Below are positions 1-11,826 of a stretch of 64,000 nucleotides of DNA, in pieces. The DNA comes from Myrmaecium sp. VS I D KN 1 (lineage: Eukaryota; Ascomycota; Dothideomycetes; Valsariales; Valsariaceae): positions 246,021 through 310,020 of the forward strand of contig JADQAV010000016.1 in the NCBI GenBank assembly GCA_019775845.1, given 5' to 3'. The position numbers and the translations under genes were made by a program. The notes beneath the pieces are model-generated. The model made no database searches. It was given only the letters and a program-made list of their open reading frames with translations, and had not been told where the DNA came from. Each line of letters starts with the position of its first letter. The first letter of the stretch is position 1.

Positions 1-369
1 CACCCATCGGACAATTCTCGTCGAAACAGCAGACATTCTACTCCGAGGAGACAGGCCGACAGCCGACACCAGCAAGCTTTTCCCCTGGTCTCCTCCTCCT
101 GTTAACTCCTTTCCATGCTCTCTGCTGCGCCACCGCATACTGCTTCTCCCGCATCGGCAATGCGGATCCCCTCCCACTCGCTGCATTCACTTCTAGCGAT
201 CCGGCGCTAGGCATGGGTTCCCGCACTTCCATCGAGCATAGCCGCAAAGGCATGGTGCTAATCCGGACTGCTGTACCAGAAGGAAATGCAAAAGGATGGT
301 GTCCTGTCCTTTGGAGATTCCCATCTCTTTCGCATCCTTCCCGGTCACAAGTTGCACGGCGACCTAGCA
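1..369. other. Upstream non-coding flank of the MARVEL-like gene
   Basis: No gene is recognised here. An in-frame ATG at 286 would add 28 residues to the next gene, but those residues look like untranslated sequence, so this stretch is read as promoter and 5' UTR. Confidence 0.4.
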
Positions 370-1587
370 ATGACTACCACATTTCCAGGCGAAGCGACAG
401 CTCACCATGTTGGTCATCGCTGGGTATTGTGGATGCGCATCCCGCAGCTCATTCTTGCGATCATCGTCCTCGGCCTGAACGCATGGGGTGTTTACTGGAT
501 TTCCTATAGGATCTTTGGCTTTACCCTCACCACAGTTTGTATCCCTTCGTTGTAGGATCTTGACCTGAATGACTGCTAAATCGTCACAGGCCATTTGTAC
601 CTTCATCATCACCGTGTATTTTCTGGTTGCCGGCACGGCTGTCCCCAGAGCCTACAATGCCTGGGCGCAGCTAGCTTTGGAGATCCTCATGGTGATATTC
701 TGGTACCGACTCTTTAGCCAGCGCTGTATCCTTAATAGCTAATGCCACCGAAGGTTGATATCCTTCGCGCTTCTTGCATCTCTCGCCGAGGACTGGAGTG
801 ATGATGGCTGCTACGGCCACGGCCACAATTACTACTATTGCTACAAACTCAAGAAACGCTATGACTGGCCCACGAACGGTGAATACTGGGGAACTCTTGT
901 TGCTGCTACCGTCTTCGGGGCCATCGAGTTGTACGTTCCAATGAGACCGGCCTTGAGCAAAATAATCTTCTAACGTTCCACAGCATCCTCTTCCTCATCA
1001 GTCTCTGCGCTTTCGGTATTCACCTCCATCGTCATCGCATCGCTGGTCGCCCGTTCAAACCCGGACCCTCGTTCCCGGAGCCCTACCGGGAACATCAAGG
1101 CGATTACCAGCCGCCTACCCAGATTACTCCTTCCGCCTCACAAGTTTACGTTCAGCCTCCGGTCCCGCAGCCATACAACAACAGCAACATCCCAGTAACC
1201 CCGGACCCCACCCACATCGACAACCCAGATCGCACGCGCTACTCCATCTCCCCGGTCCATGGGCAGAGCCCCAACCAACCGCTTCCTCCCCAAGGTCATC
1301 ACGTCCCGCCTCCAGGTGGATCCGCATCTCAGCCTCCAGCCCAATATCGCGAAATCACCGCATCACCGGCGCCATACGCCCATCTTCAACCTCAGCAATC
1401 GCAGTCGCAGGACTGGGCCTCACCGCCGCCGCCTAACCCCAACGCCGCGGAGTTACCAGAGCAGTCCCGCCCCACGGAGCTGCCGGAACAGTACCCCGTC
1501 CCACCTCGTCATCGCGGCGCCACCGAGCTTCCGGAACAGTACCCGGTCCCGGCCAGTCGTCGCGGCGCTATCGAACTGCCCTGTTGA
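370..1587 (+). CDS. MARVEL-like four-transmembrane protein with Pro/Gln-rich tail
   Basis: Four exons join in frame: 370-534, 590-702, 754-930, 984-1587 (352 aa). The introns end in cacag or aag, and clear branch sites (ctaaa, ctaat, ctaac) are seen. The first ~160 residues form four hydrophobic helices, starting RIPQLILAIIVLGLNAWGVY, with a short Cys/Tyr/His-rich extracellular loop. This is the layout of fungal MARVEL-domain proteins, thought to act in membrane apposition or vesicle trafficking. The rest is a disordered Pro/Gln-rich cytoplasmic tail. It ends in ELPEQ repeats (GAG/GAA codons at 1450, 1477, 1525, 1573), the last spacings being exactly 16 residues. The start at 370 was chosen because the first helix follows closely. 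A start at 286 is possible. Family membership rests on topology rather than a diagnostic motif. Confidence 0.7.
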
Positions 1588-2431
1588 GCCCGTGTATGCG
1601 CACTTCGTTGGAAGGAGTCGATGTGAAGATGGGGAGCGAGCGTGAGGCGGGTGTTTGGCGGTGTTGTGGTTTTTATATGATTCCAACACCCTACCATGTG
1701 TGGGGGCGGTATTTACGTTGTCGATGAGTGCGATGCCCTTTATGATACACACTGCTTACATACTTATGATCGTCACTCCACTTGTTATCGTTTGATGGTG
1801 TTACAAAATCGCCACGATTGTTCCTGTTTTATTTCTCCGACGCCGAGGGGAGGGGAAGTATCTCTTTTTCGTTTTTCCTCTTCTCTTATAGGTTTGATGC
1901 ACTGTACTCCCTCCAATGGCATGGAGGAGGGGGGCTATGTCTCAATCCCCATGTATGTCTTTCATTCCCGGGCCAGGATCAATATACCGTACGTTAGGGC
2001 AATGAGAGAGAGGGAAAAAACAAGACGGTCTCTAATGTAGACACACACGTCAAAATATATAATCACCGCAGATGCCGTTTTGGATATCATTAAGCTCTTC
2101 TCTCGCTTGGATATATAGAATCTTCGGTGATTTTTTCCTCTCCTCTCCCCCTTCTGCTCCCCTTTATTATCCCCTCCCTTTTTCTCTCTCTATGTGTGTA
2201 TATAGGCGTCTGTGTGTGAGCGTATGCGTATGCGTATCCACATAAAGAATCATGGATAAACCCCGCCCCAGAAAGAATCGTAGGAAAAATAGACATAGAA
2301 TCCCATCCATCCACTCATCCATCCATCAATGCATTTCATAACTCATGATCCACCAAAAACCAACCCCTTCCCACTCCCTCATATCCCAACCAACCAGCGT
2401 TTCCTCTCAAAACAATAGAGATAGGACCTCC
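1588..2431. other. Intergenic region between convergent genes
   Basis: This holds the 3' ends of the MARVEL-like gene and of the large minus-strand gene. It is rich in pyrimidine runs and short TG/TA-type simple sequence near 2100-2240. No convincing ORF or RNA gene is seen. Confidence 0.5.
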
Positions 2432-5400
2432 TCAGATCCTCCCCCCCTCAACAACCTCCCTCGTAAGCAACTCCAACTCGCCCGTCTCCGCCGTGCGCCG
2501 ACGCTCGAGGACCCAGCGCTCCTTGCCCTCCCCATCATTCTCGCGGACGTACGCCACGCTATCCGCTGTCGCGCTGCCCTTGCGACTGTGGCTGTAGCCG
2601 TAGCTGGACGGCGGCCCTCCCTTCCAGGACGGGCTGGCGAGCGTGGGCGAGATGGCCAGGCTGTTGAGGTGGTTGTGCGTGGCGAGCATGGGGCTCGTCA
2701 GCGGCTGCGGGTCCGGGAGGGGGTTGGTGGTGATGGGCGGGAGGCGGGGCCGGGTGGGCGAGCTGAAGGGGTGGTGGTGGAAGGGAGGTGGGGAGGAGGG
2801 GATGTGCTTTGGGGGGCTGCTGCTGTTGCTGTTGTCGTAGATGTCGCTGTGGTTGACGGCGGGAGATCGGATGGGGGGAGGGGGTGAAGGGGTCACACCG
2901 CTCCAAACCGCGTGGGAAGACGTGATGGTCGGTTCTTCTTCGTCGCCTTCCCACCCGCCCTGGTCAGCGAAATCCCCCTGATCCAGCGCGTTGGAAGCAG
3001 CGATCATTTCCGCTTCGTTCTCTTCAGATGACGGGCTCACCGTCGGCAAAGACTGCTGACTTTCTCCGCTCCGGCGACTCGAACCCCCGCGATTGTCCTG
3101 CTGCTGCTCCTCCATCTCCTCCTCTTCAACATCCTCCTCTACCCGCATGGGCGCCAATCCCATCGGACTGCTCGCGCCTCGGAAAAAGGACAGCCCTCCG
3201 GGACTGGTGTTCCTCGGACTGCTCCCTCCAGAGACACTGCCACCACCTCCGCCCCATGCCCCTTTCCTCAACTTGAGCAGCTGGCTCATACTCCGATCGG
3301 CATCAAACTCATCAACCGGACTTCCAAGCCCATAGGGCGAAATGCCTCGCAGCTGTGCCAATCCCGGCGACGGTAACGCACCGCCGCTCTGCGGCGCTCC
3401 AAGGCTGAAGTGATTGAGACTGATGTAAGAGTTACGCGTGCTGTACTCGCTCCGCTCCGTGATCGGCGTCAAATTCGGTTCCCGCACGGCATTCCTTCCA
3501 CTCGGATGACGACCCAAGGCGGCATTCCGTGGTCCGAACCACCCGCCATTCATGAACTGAGCGTCGCCTCCTCCGGGGTTGGCGTAAAACCCAAACTCTT
3601 GTCCATACTCGCCCTCATAGTCGTTCTCGAGAGCCTCGGCATTCGCTGCCGCGATCATGGGATCATCTTCGAGCGCCGAATCGTAATCACTGTAGTCGTA
3701 ATCGTCAACGAAGGCAGTGCTGAAAGAGAAGCCATCATCGGCGCTAGGAGAGAAGGCGAGCTGGGAGGTTTGCGTTTCCTGACTGAAGCGGCTGTCGTCC
3801 GGGATGAGGCTTGGCCGCGACGTGGCTGAAGAGTCGCTTGTGGCACGTTTAGGTGAGGTAGAGGGAACGATATTCGAATCGATGCTGTTGGAACGTGCAA
3901 ACCTTCCTTCGGCAGCCGCTTTGTTCGTAGCATCGGCGAGAGCGCTGTGATAAGCGTTCAAATCGGCAAAGGCTGCCACTGGATCCGCATGTGCTTCCGG
4001 GTCCACATAGTGTGAGGACTGAGAAAGGTCGTTGGATATCGTGGATCTTCGTTTTGGCGATTTGGCCTTGGTATGTTCATCGAGAGGCGGAGACTCTGAC
4101 GGTACAGGTTGTTGCCCGTTCTGAACCGCAGCCAGCGGTTTACGTTCGAACAGATGACTTTCCGGGTCGTCGAAAGCGGATTCATCAAAAGACTTGTCAT
4201 CGGTGGGATCGGGTGCATCTATCATGCCGTCATCAAAATAAAGATCATCACCCAGGTCATCTGCAACACCTCCAGAGGGAGCAGGCATTTCTGAGGGGGC
4301 ATTGGCTACGACGCTTGGAGCTTCAAATCCCAGCAAACCAAGCCCATGTCCAGCATGGGTATGACTCGGGCTTTGGAGATGATCAGGAAGCAGATTTGAT
4401 GCCTGAAGTTGTGTCGATACCTGCGCCATCTGAGTATTAGTCATATTACCAGACACATCTGTAGACAGCATCGGTGGCTGTGCGCCTGTGACTGAATAGG
4501 GAGCATTAGCCGAAGCAAGACTCATATTGGCCACGCCTGCGGTTACTGAATAATCGTCGTCGCCAGCAAGGGGGATATCTTCCTCGAGGCCATCATACGC
4601 ATCCATGTTATCGTAGTCAAACGAATCCTCATCGTATTCATCTTCAGCATAGTCGGCCGCTTTCTGAGCCTCCACCTGGGCCTTCTTGGCCATCTGCTCT
4701 TTATGTCGGTCCTCGAGTACCTTCTCCTGCGTTGATTCGCCTGCGGAGATCTGGAAACTGAAGCGGGAAGCCCGGCTGGTGAGTCTCGACGGAAATCCAT
4801 TGCCCTGGAACTCGGCACTTGAAGTTGCCCTCGAACGCGTCTTGGGCGCCTTGATCGGACTGGACCTGTCTTGAGCCGACAAGGGCGGAGAGTCTGACTC
4901 TTGCACCGGAGACAACGGGAACGGCTCATATGTGTTTGAGCTCGGATCCGAGGTGAAAGTGTGATCGCTCGAAGGGAGAGTGCTCGAGGGTGGGGTGAAT
5001 CGACGGTTTCCTTGATCTGTGTGGGTGATTGTTGGAGACGGCCGACCGAACGGTGGCGCCGGTAATGGCGAGCTGTCCGGAGGCATCGCCATCTTCTGCA
5101 AGAGTTCCGGTGTTGCCATCAGCTCAGCTCTTATCGCAGCTTCATTGTTGCCGTCATTCACATCGTCGTCGAAATGCTCCCGGAAGACAGGCGTGTGCTG
5201 AAGGTCTGCTTTTGAGGGGCTGACGTTCTCCGAGCCCGCCTGCCCTTGGTGTCCATCCAATGCAGACCTGAAGCGGCCTTGATCCGAGTCCACCGTGTTG
5301 TTGCGATCCGCACCTAAGCCAAGATTGCTCCTGTGACTGTTTCGCTTCTCCCTGGGGGCGCTGAAATCATGCACGACCTTTCCTCGGATGCGTGGATCAT

Positions 5401-6235
5401 AATCGTCCGGAAGTGCCATTGCAGGGACAATGTTCCTGCTGACCAGCGAATCTTCAGAGAGGTGATCCAGCGCCTGGCCGGAGCGCCTCCTGAGTAGCAG
5501 AGACATCGGATTACGGAGGTTCAATTTCGTCTTTCCCGACTTGTGCAACGGCGTATTCCCCGAGAAGCTGAGGGATCTGGGCGCTGGGGCATGTTTTTCG
5601 GCAGCCTGCGTGGTCTGGAAGGAAGCGGACAGCTTAGGAGAGGACAATCGAGGAGAAGGAAGGGACTGCAAGAAGCTTGCTTGGAAACTCTGCGGGCGCG
5701 ACAGCTGTGGAGATTGGTGGTCGCTTCCATCGCCACTGGGCTTCTGGCTTTGGCTCCTTATCGCCGTTGGCGCTGCAGTAGTCGACCACAGATCGGTATG
5801 ATTTGCCCCCGGTCTCTGCCGGCTATTTCCTCTGCCATGGGAATCGGCCTCATCCCGAGATGACGATATGATCTTGTCCATGTTCGGTCCCTGCTGCCCG
5901 TCACCTGAGGTTCCCGAATTCCCCCCGACCGCCGCACTCTCATCCTTTCTCTCGCTGTTATGATAGCCTCGTTTGCTTTCGGGAGGGCTGTGTCGCGACG
6001 CAACTCGTGGGATCGGGGGGAGCGTCGGCGGGTAGGGCGACAGAGGCGAGCCTGGCGGCTTATTGGCATTGTCGGTGCCGCGGGAGGAGAAGGAGGGCAG
6101 AAAGCCCGAGGATTGCAGCGTGCCTGCGGTTGCCTGAGTACCTTCCGGGGTGATTGAGGGTTCCGGCGTGGCATGATTGGAGTTTGTGCGCTTGTGATGA
6201 GGTCGAAGATAGGAAAACATGCTGCTGGAGGGCAT
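2432..6235 (-). CDS. Large disordered conserved fungal protein of unknown function
   Basis: One uninterrupted exon encodes 1267 aa. Composition is dominated by Ser, Pro, Asp and Gly, with no transmembrane segment. There are acidic Tyr/Asp clusters (around residues 520-560 and 850-890), many SP/TP sites suited to proline-directed kinases, and a short Gly stretch near residue 1010. Small islands look more constrained: EFGFYANPGG followed by EPNLTPITERSEYSTRNSYI, and a C-terminal block ERWVLERRRTAETGELELL ending EIVEGG-like (here EVVEGGRI). I recognise this pattern from predicted proteins across Pezizomycotina, where it is uncharacterised, sometimes labelled with an AGC-kinase C-terminal name. 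I see no kinase catalytic core. The N-terminus MPSSSMFSYLRP is a plausible start. Function is unknown; a scaffold or signalling substrate is only a guess. Confidence 0.8.
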   Translation of the reverse strand: MPSSSMFSYLRPHHKRTNSNHATPEPSITPEGTQATAGTLQSSGFLPSFSSRGTDNANKPPGSPLSPYPPTLPPIPRVASRHSPPESKRGYHNSERKDESAAVGGNSGTSGDGQQGPNMDKIISSSRDEADSHGRGNSRQRPGANHTDLWSTTAAPTAIRSQSQKPSGDGSDHQSPQLSRPQSFQASFLQSLPSPRLSSPKLSASFQTTQAAEKHAPAPRSLSFSGNTPLHKSGKTKLNLRNPMSLLLRRRSGQALDHLSEDSLVSRNIVPAMALPDDYDPRIRGKVVHDFSAPREKRNSHRSNLGLGADRNNTVDSDQGRFRSALDGHQGQAGSENVSPSKADLQHTPVFREHFDDDVNDGNNEAAIRAELMATPELLQKMAMPPDSSPLPAPPFGRPSPTITHTDQGNRRFTPPSSTLPSSDHTFTSDPSSNTYEPFPLSPVQESDSPPLSAQDRSSPIKAPKTRSRATSSAEFQGNGFPSRLTSRASRFSFQISAGESTQEKVLEDRHKEQMAKKAQVEAQKAADYAEDEYDEDSFDYDNMDAYDGLEEDIPLAGDDDYSVTAGVANMSLASANAPYSVTGAQPPMLSTDVSGNMTNTQMAQVSTQLQASNLLPDHLQSPSHTHAGHGLGLLGFEAPSVVANAPSEMPAPSGGVADDLGDDLYFDDGMIDAPDPTDDKSFDESAFDDPESHLFERKPLAAVQNGQQPVPSESPPLDEHTKAKSPKRRSTISNDLSQSSHYVDPEAHADPVAAFADLNAYHSALADATNKAAAEGRFARSNSIDSNIVPSTSPKRATSDSSATSRPSLIPDDSRFSQETQTSQLAFSPSADDGFSFSTAFVDDYDYSDYDSALEDDPMIAAANAEALENDYEGEYGQEFGFYANPGGGDAQFMNGGWFGPRNAALGRHPSGRNAVREPNLTPITERSEYSTRNSYISLNHFSLGAPQSGGALPSPGLAQLRGISPYGLGSPVDEFDADRSMSQLLKLRKGAWGGGGGSVSGGSSPRNTSPGGLSFFRGASSPMGLAPMRVEEDVEEEEMEEQQQDNRGGSSRRSGESQQSLPTVSPSSEENEAEMIAASNALDQGDFADQGGWEGDEEEPTITSSHAVWSGVTPSPPPPIRSPAVNHSDIYDNSNSSSPPKHIPSSPPPFHHHPFSSPTRPRLPPITTNPLPDPQPLTSPMLATHNHLNSLAISPTLASPSWKGGPPSSYGYSHSRKGSATADSVAYVRENDGEGKERWVLERRRTAETGELELLTREVVEGGRI

Positions 6236-9200
6236 CGCGGGTATGCCCTCGTTCCGCTGGTCGGGTTGGCGTGAAGTGTCGAAGGCGGGGTACTACCTCA
6301 GGTATGTGAACTGCCGCTTCTCGGGCGGGATCAGAGGGGTTTCGGAAAGAACGGACGGCGCGCCCCTCAGCGAGGCGTGGTGAAGTCACGGATCATCGCC
6401 AGAACAAGAGAGCTCGGCGTGAGTGGGCGTGAGTCGCGGAATTGTTCAAAGTGGTGGGAGAAGAAGCAGGACTCGAGAGCTTGCTGGCGGCGGGGTCTCC
6501 GTCAACTTGAAGTATTCGAGGAATGGCGAACGGGAAGCCGGCGGCGGGGTAGCCTGGAGGGAGGTTGCTCAGAGCGGAACGGGATCGGATGGCCAGGATG
6601 ATCGCGAGAGCGTCTTCGTTCCACTGTAAGGTATTGTATCACGTCGGGTGCTCACCCAGAACTTTCTGCTGCTATACCGGTACTAGACCTGTCACTTGGA
6701 GATTACGAGTCCCCAGTCGCTCTGCCATGATCACCCGAGATATAACCGGGCAGTGAGTAAGCCCGTCCCTCGGTCCATCAGGGCAGCGCCTCAGCGATGG
6801 AAACAACAGGAGCGTGGCATGGAAAAAGAGAGATGAGTAAATCTATATAGGACAGTAATTGGGAGCCTGGAGTCCTACAGGTTTAAGCGTGTGTCGAGGA
6901 AGTCAAACTCCAGATAAACAAAAAATAGCCGATCGGCCCCAGGAAACCTTCGATGTGGCTGAGTGACGGGTGAATAATACCTACTAGTATTTCGTCAGTT
7001 CGGCGTTACGCCTGTCAAAACGGCTCGAGCCTTGTCTTGGCATACGCAGCTCGGCTGGCGGTGCTCCAGAGCGCATGGCATAGCATTGTACTCGTGCAAT
7101 ACCTATCAAGACTCTACCGATACACATTTCCCTAAGTACAACATCAGCTATCCTCCCCCGCCGTCTCAACCGCCGCCATCGCCGCCTACAGTATATTTCC
7201 ATCCGAAATCCAAACAGGAGGCCACTGATGCATCAAACGTCTGGCGCCGGAGCGGCCAGGGGCTGGTATACAGCCAGGGCCAGTACCTCGTTTTGAGCCA
7301 CCACTCCCACACGCGGGCGATGAGAGCGGCAGGAGGCGAAAGGTTTGATAGAGGTCTAACGGACTACACGTGACCGAGGTATTCGGCCCAAAGATAAGTA
7401 GTCTGCGCGGAGAGTTACTAGGAGTAGGCTTTCCAGAGAATACATAGTGTCTGATGAAGAAGATCCGCGCCGATTTACGACAGCTTCCTTTTCGTCCTTC
7501 CAGATTATATAGGACTTCCACTCGTGTGACATCAGTGCTGTCCAATCTCTGAACGACACGGTGACTGCCACAGGAAAATGGAAGGCTGGCTCTAGGATGG
7601 AACAGGTCGTGGAATTCAGGTCATGAAAGAGGTAGGCAGGTGGCGTACTGCTCCGTACAGCCGGCGATGCCAGGTCCAAGTGATTTGGCTGGCATAAAGG
7701 TTAGCAATTATGTACATTCTACGATGTTCGCTTGATTTATGGACGGCTAGAGTCCATTGAGAGCAGGTAATCTGCTTATCTCGAGCAAATCGGAACGGTT
7801 CGTGCGCATGCAGCACCGAGCGGATGTGGACTTAATGTCGGCTAAAACAAAGCTATATATGTACATAAGTATGTACTGTATGTGCAGCTCCTTGAGTGAT
7901 CGACAGTGTTGCACAAAGCCTGGTCTTCCAAATGTTGGGGAAGAGATCCTAGGTTAGTACTTCGGTGGTGACTTCCAGTGCCTATGGATGGTCCCTTTGC
8001 GGGCTAGATGCTGTTGAGAGAGCCCCCATAACTGTGGTCCCTCGAGTAACTGGCACGTTATCTATTGGAAGTACTGGAAAGATTACTGATTCAGTGCACT
8101 GATGCCGTCTTTTTTCGCCGGTTACTACATAACCGGTGTACATTGGTCATGTGGCTAGGTAGGTATTCGCGACGGTGAAATGCCGCAAGCCTAATTAGGA
8201 ATATGAAGCAAGCGAGATGTTGGGATATCGGGATATCTGGATATCTGCGTGAGTCACTATCCCAGACGAATGGGTTGGTGTTTGAAGAGGATGATGGAGA
8301 TGGGTTGATGGGTTGATGGGATGGGTGAGGGGCATCATCCATCATCCAATGCTTGGCCACAACCCCAGGTTTTAGGTTTCTGGGCGCGGTTGGAACACGC
8401 CCTTCCCTTCCGCCTTCCCCCACTCCGGCACCCCGGGCCCGTCAAACCTGTTGTTGGGCCTTCCATTACTCCTATTCCAGAAAGTTGCTTGCGACAGGTC
8501 CATCCAGCATCAATCACCGCTTGACTGACGTGACTGGCCGCCGGATAGCTTACCTTCCAGTTTGCTGCTCTTCCACCAAATTTCCCCAACACTTTTTACT
8601 GCGCCCATTCACTTGGCTGTCTCTGTTTTCTGTTCCGTCTCTGGCGCCGCCACCTCTTGTTTTGCATCCTTTGAGCCGTTTGGTGGCGTGTGGTAGTGTA
8701 GCACGGCGCGGGACAGCCGAGAAGGTGCTGGAAGGCTGCGAATGCGAAATAAATACGAAATCGAAGAGCTTAGGTAACTACTAAAGACCAATACCTAGTA
8801 GCGGGTCGATGTAATCAATAAGTGATGAACTTATTAACCCCCTCCGTACATGCACTCCCGTACTAGGACAATTTAAATAAGACACCTGTGGAAAACCGAA
8901 CAAAACCACTTGAAACCACTCTGTCGAGCAGGAGTGGTTTCCTGTATACTGTACCTTAACCACTATCTTCTCCGCACCTCACGGTCGGACTTCTTATAAA
9001 CTTCTCGAAAAGACGCCGTCCAGGTCTTCTCGTTTCCGGCGCTTCCGTGGGTGTTTCATTCCTCCGCAGACGGAGCCGTTGTCTAACCGGAAAACCCGCC
9101 CTAGTGCTGCACCATTAGGTACATTCAGCATTACTTACCGTACTCCTAGGCTGGCCTCTCGCTACCGTAGCCTGCCGAGCTATTTACCTACCTAAATTAT

Positions 9201-9374
9201 CTCACGCCTACTGGTCCAAACTTGCGTCAACTCTTCCCCCAGACCCAGACCCAACTCCGTCTCATCTTCTCGCAAAAACCGTCTTACTTCAACCTCGTCG
9301 CCGTGTCGAATGCGATTAACCAGAATCTCACTGCTATAGAACGACCCTCTCGCTCGGTTCCCGCACCCTCCACC
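6236..9374. other. Long divergent intergenic region
   Basis: About 3.1 kb separates two divergent genes. I see no ORF with family features and no RNA gene. Noted: three tandem 8-bp GGATATCG/T units at 8223-8246, direct GGGTTGAT-type repeats near 8300-8325, and scattered TAGGTAGG-type motifs common in filamentous ascomycete spacers. Confidence 0.5.
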
Positions 9375-11826
9375 ATGGTAGATGCAGACAAGCAGGTCGC
9401 CGCCGATCGGCAGCCCAAGGGCAACGAAGTCGCGGACCCGAAGCACCGAAAGCACAAGCCCAAATGGCAGCTGAACAAGTTCTCGTACGACACCTTCCTG
9501 TGGACCTTCTCCATCCTGGTCGACCTCTTCTTCCGCGAGGTGCACCCGCGCTCCTCGTGGAAGATCCCCCGCAACGATCCCGTCATCTTCGTCGCCGCCC
9601 CGCACGCGAACCAGTTTGTCGACCCGCTGATCCTCATGCGCGTGGTCCGGATGGAAGCGCACCGGCGCATCTCCTTCCTGATCGCGGAGAAGAGCATGAG
9701 GAGGAAGTTCATCGGCTGGGCGGCCAGGTGCGTCGGCTCCGTGCCCGTCGGTCGAGCCATGGACAACACCAAACCGGCGCCGGGCAGGATATACCTTCCC
9801 GACCCGGTCAACGACCCTTGCCTTGTCCGAGGCGTGGGGACCAACTTTGAGGGCAACAATTTCCAACACGGAGGTCTGTTGGTCCTGCCCAAGGTTGGCA
9901 ACACCGCGGCAAGTGCGGAGATCCTCGAGATCAAGGGACCGGAGGAGATCAGGCTCAAGAAGCCGTTCAAGGGTGCCACGGCGTTGCGACAACTTACCGG
10001 AAGGGATGACATCAGCGACGATGGGAAGATTACGAACACAGAGAGGACTGGTCCTGCGCCAGACTTCCAAGGCATCGAATTCCAGATTGCTCCGAAGGTC
10101 GATCAGACGGAAGTGTATGAAGCCGTTTTTGATATGTTGAGCAGGGGAGGATGCGTTGGCATCTTCCCCGAGGGTGGTAGTCATGACCGAACTGAGCTGT
10201 TGCCCCTGAAAGGTATGTATTCAGATTATCTTCTCCGCAAACATCGTCTAACTCGCCGCAGCTGGTGTGGCTATCATGGCGCTGGGTACCCTGGCAGCCA
10301 ACCCGAAATGTGGGCTTAAGATCGTGCCGGTTGGCATGAATTATTTCCATGCTCACAAGTTCCGCTCGCGAGCTGTCATTGAATTCGGCAGCCCCATTGA
10401 AGTGGAGCCGGAGTTGGTCGACATGTACAGGAAAGGGGAGCGACGAGAGGCGGTTAGCAAGCTCCTCGAGACCATCTATAATGCGCTTGTCTCAGTCACT
10501 GTCACTTGTCCTGACTACGAAACATTGATGGTATGTCTGACCGGCTCATCCGGCCAAGAAGCCTGCTAACTCTCCTCCCAGTTGATCCAAGCCGTGCGCA
10601 GACTGTACAATCATAAGCACAAGAAATTGCCTCTCCCCATGGTCGTTGAGCTCAACCGCAGGCTGATCAAGGGTTATGAGCGGTACAAAGACGACCCTAG
10701 GATCGTCGATTTGAAGAAAGCTGTGCTTGACTACAATCGACAGTTGATGCAACTCGGCGTTCGAGACCATCAAGTGGATTATGCGAAGTTCTCGATTCAC
10801 AAGGTACTCTTGACCTTACTATACAGGGTTGGCAAGATCCTTCTTCTGTCGGCAGCCGTCTTGCCGGGCACCGTACTTTTCTCGCCGGTGTTCATTGCAG
10901 GCAAGGTCATCTCGATCAAAAAGTCCAGAGAAGCTCTTGCAGCTTCCAGCGTGAAGATCCAGGCACGGGACGTTATGGCTACGTGGAAGCTGCTCGTCTC
11001 CATGGCTCTCGCTCCGACTCTGTACACGCTCTACACCGTCCTTTTGACGTGGTGGACATGGCGGAACCGCGCGAACGGATACATGCCCGACTGGGTTCCT
11101 CTCTGGGGCGTTGTCCTGTTCGGCTTCACCTTCTTCCCGACCATCACATACATGGCCCTCCGTTTCGGTGAGATTGGCATGGACATTCTGAAGTCCCTCC
11201 GTCCGCTCGTGTTGTGTCTGAACCCGACCGCCGGCAACACCCTCGTCAAACTTCGCGAGACGCGCGCTCAGCTCGCGGCTCAGGTAACCGATGTCATCAA
11301 TACCCTCGGACCTGAGATGTTCCCCGACTTTGACAACGCCCGGATCGTTGCCGACCCCTTCCGGGAGGACGAGGACAGTCGTCCCAAGACACCCGGCGGC
11401 AGCCGTCCCGAGTACTTCCGTCGGCCGTCGGAGCCCGGGTCCATCGACGCGATCCCTTCGCCTCGTGTCGAAGAGCCCCGGCCGGCGACGCCAGGCTCCC
11501 CGCTCCCGCGCAACGAGTCCTTCAAGAACCTCGGCGGGATCGGGATCTTCTCGACCCGGCCGGCCACGCCGTCGCACCCGCGCAGCCGGACCCCCTCCAT
11601 CGGCGGCTTCCCCGGCAACGGCGGCTTCCCCCTCCACGGCTTCTCGACGCTCGACGCCAAGGGCGGGTTCGACGAGGTCAGCGCGAAGATCCGGGGCGCG
11701 ATGCACGAGCGGAACCGGCGGCGGCGGAGCGAGGGCGCGATCAGCGTGGGCTCGGACGATGTCGGCTCGACGGGCTCCGAAGGATCGGGCTCGCCCGAGA
11801 TTCGCATGACGAAGAAGCACGCGTGA
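9375..11826 (+). CDS. Glycerol-3-phosphate / dihydroxyacetone-phosphate 1-acyltransferase
   Basis: Exons 9375-10212, 10262-10530 and 10582-11826 join in frame to 783 aa. It belongs to the yeast Gpt2/Sct1 family of ER acyltransferases. These place an acyl chain on sn-1 of glycerol-3-phosphate or DHAP, the first step to phosphatidic acid and triacylglycerol. Visible motifs are the catalytic HANQFVD block (His77, Asp83), GSVPVGRAMD, and the substrate-binding FPEGGSHDR, which sits just before intron 1. Further on come conserved PVGMNYFHAHKFRSRA and three to four hydrophobic segments (roughly residues 490-640), which are the membrane anchors. The C-terminal ~150 residues are a Ser/Pro/Arg-rich tail with many SP/TP sites; in the yeast enzymes this region is phosphorylated. 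The start CACCATGG at 9375 has good context. An upstream in-frame ATG-like extension is unlikely to be coding. Confidence 0.93.
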
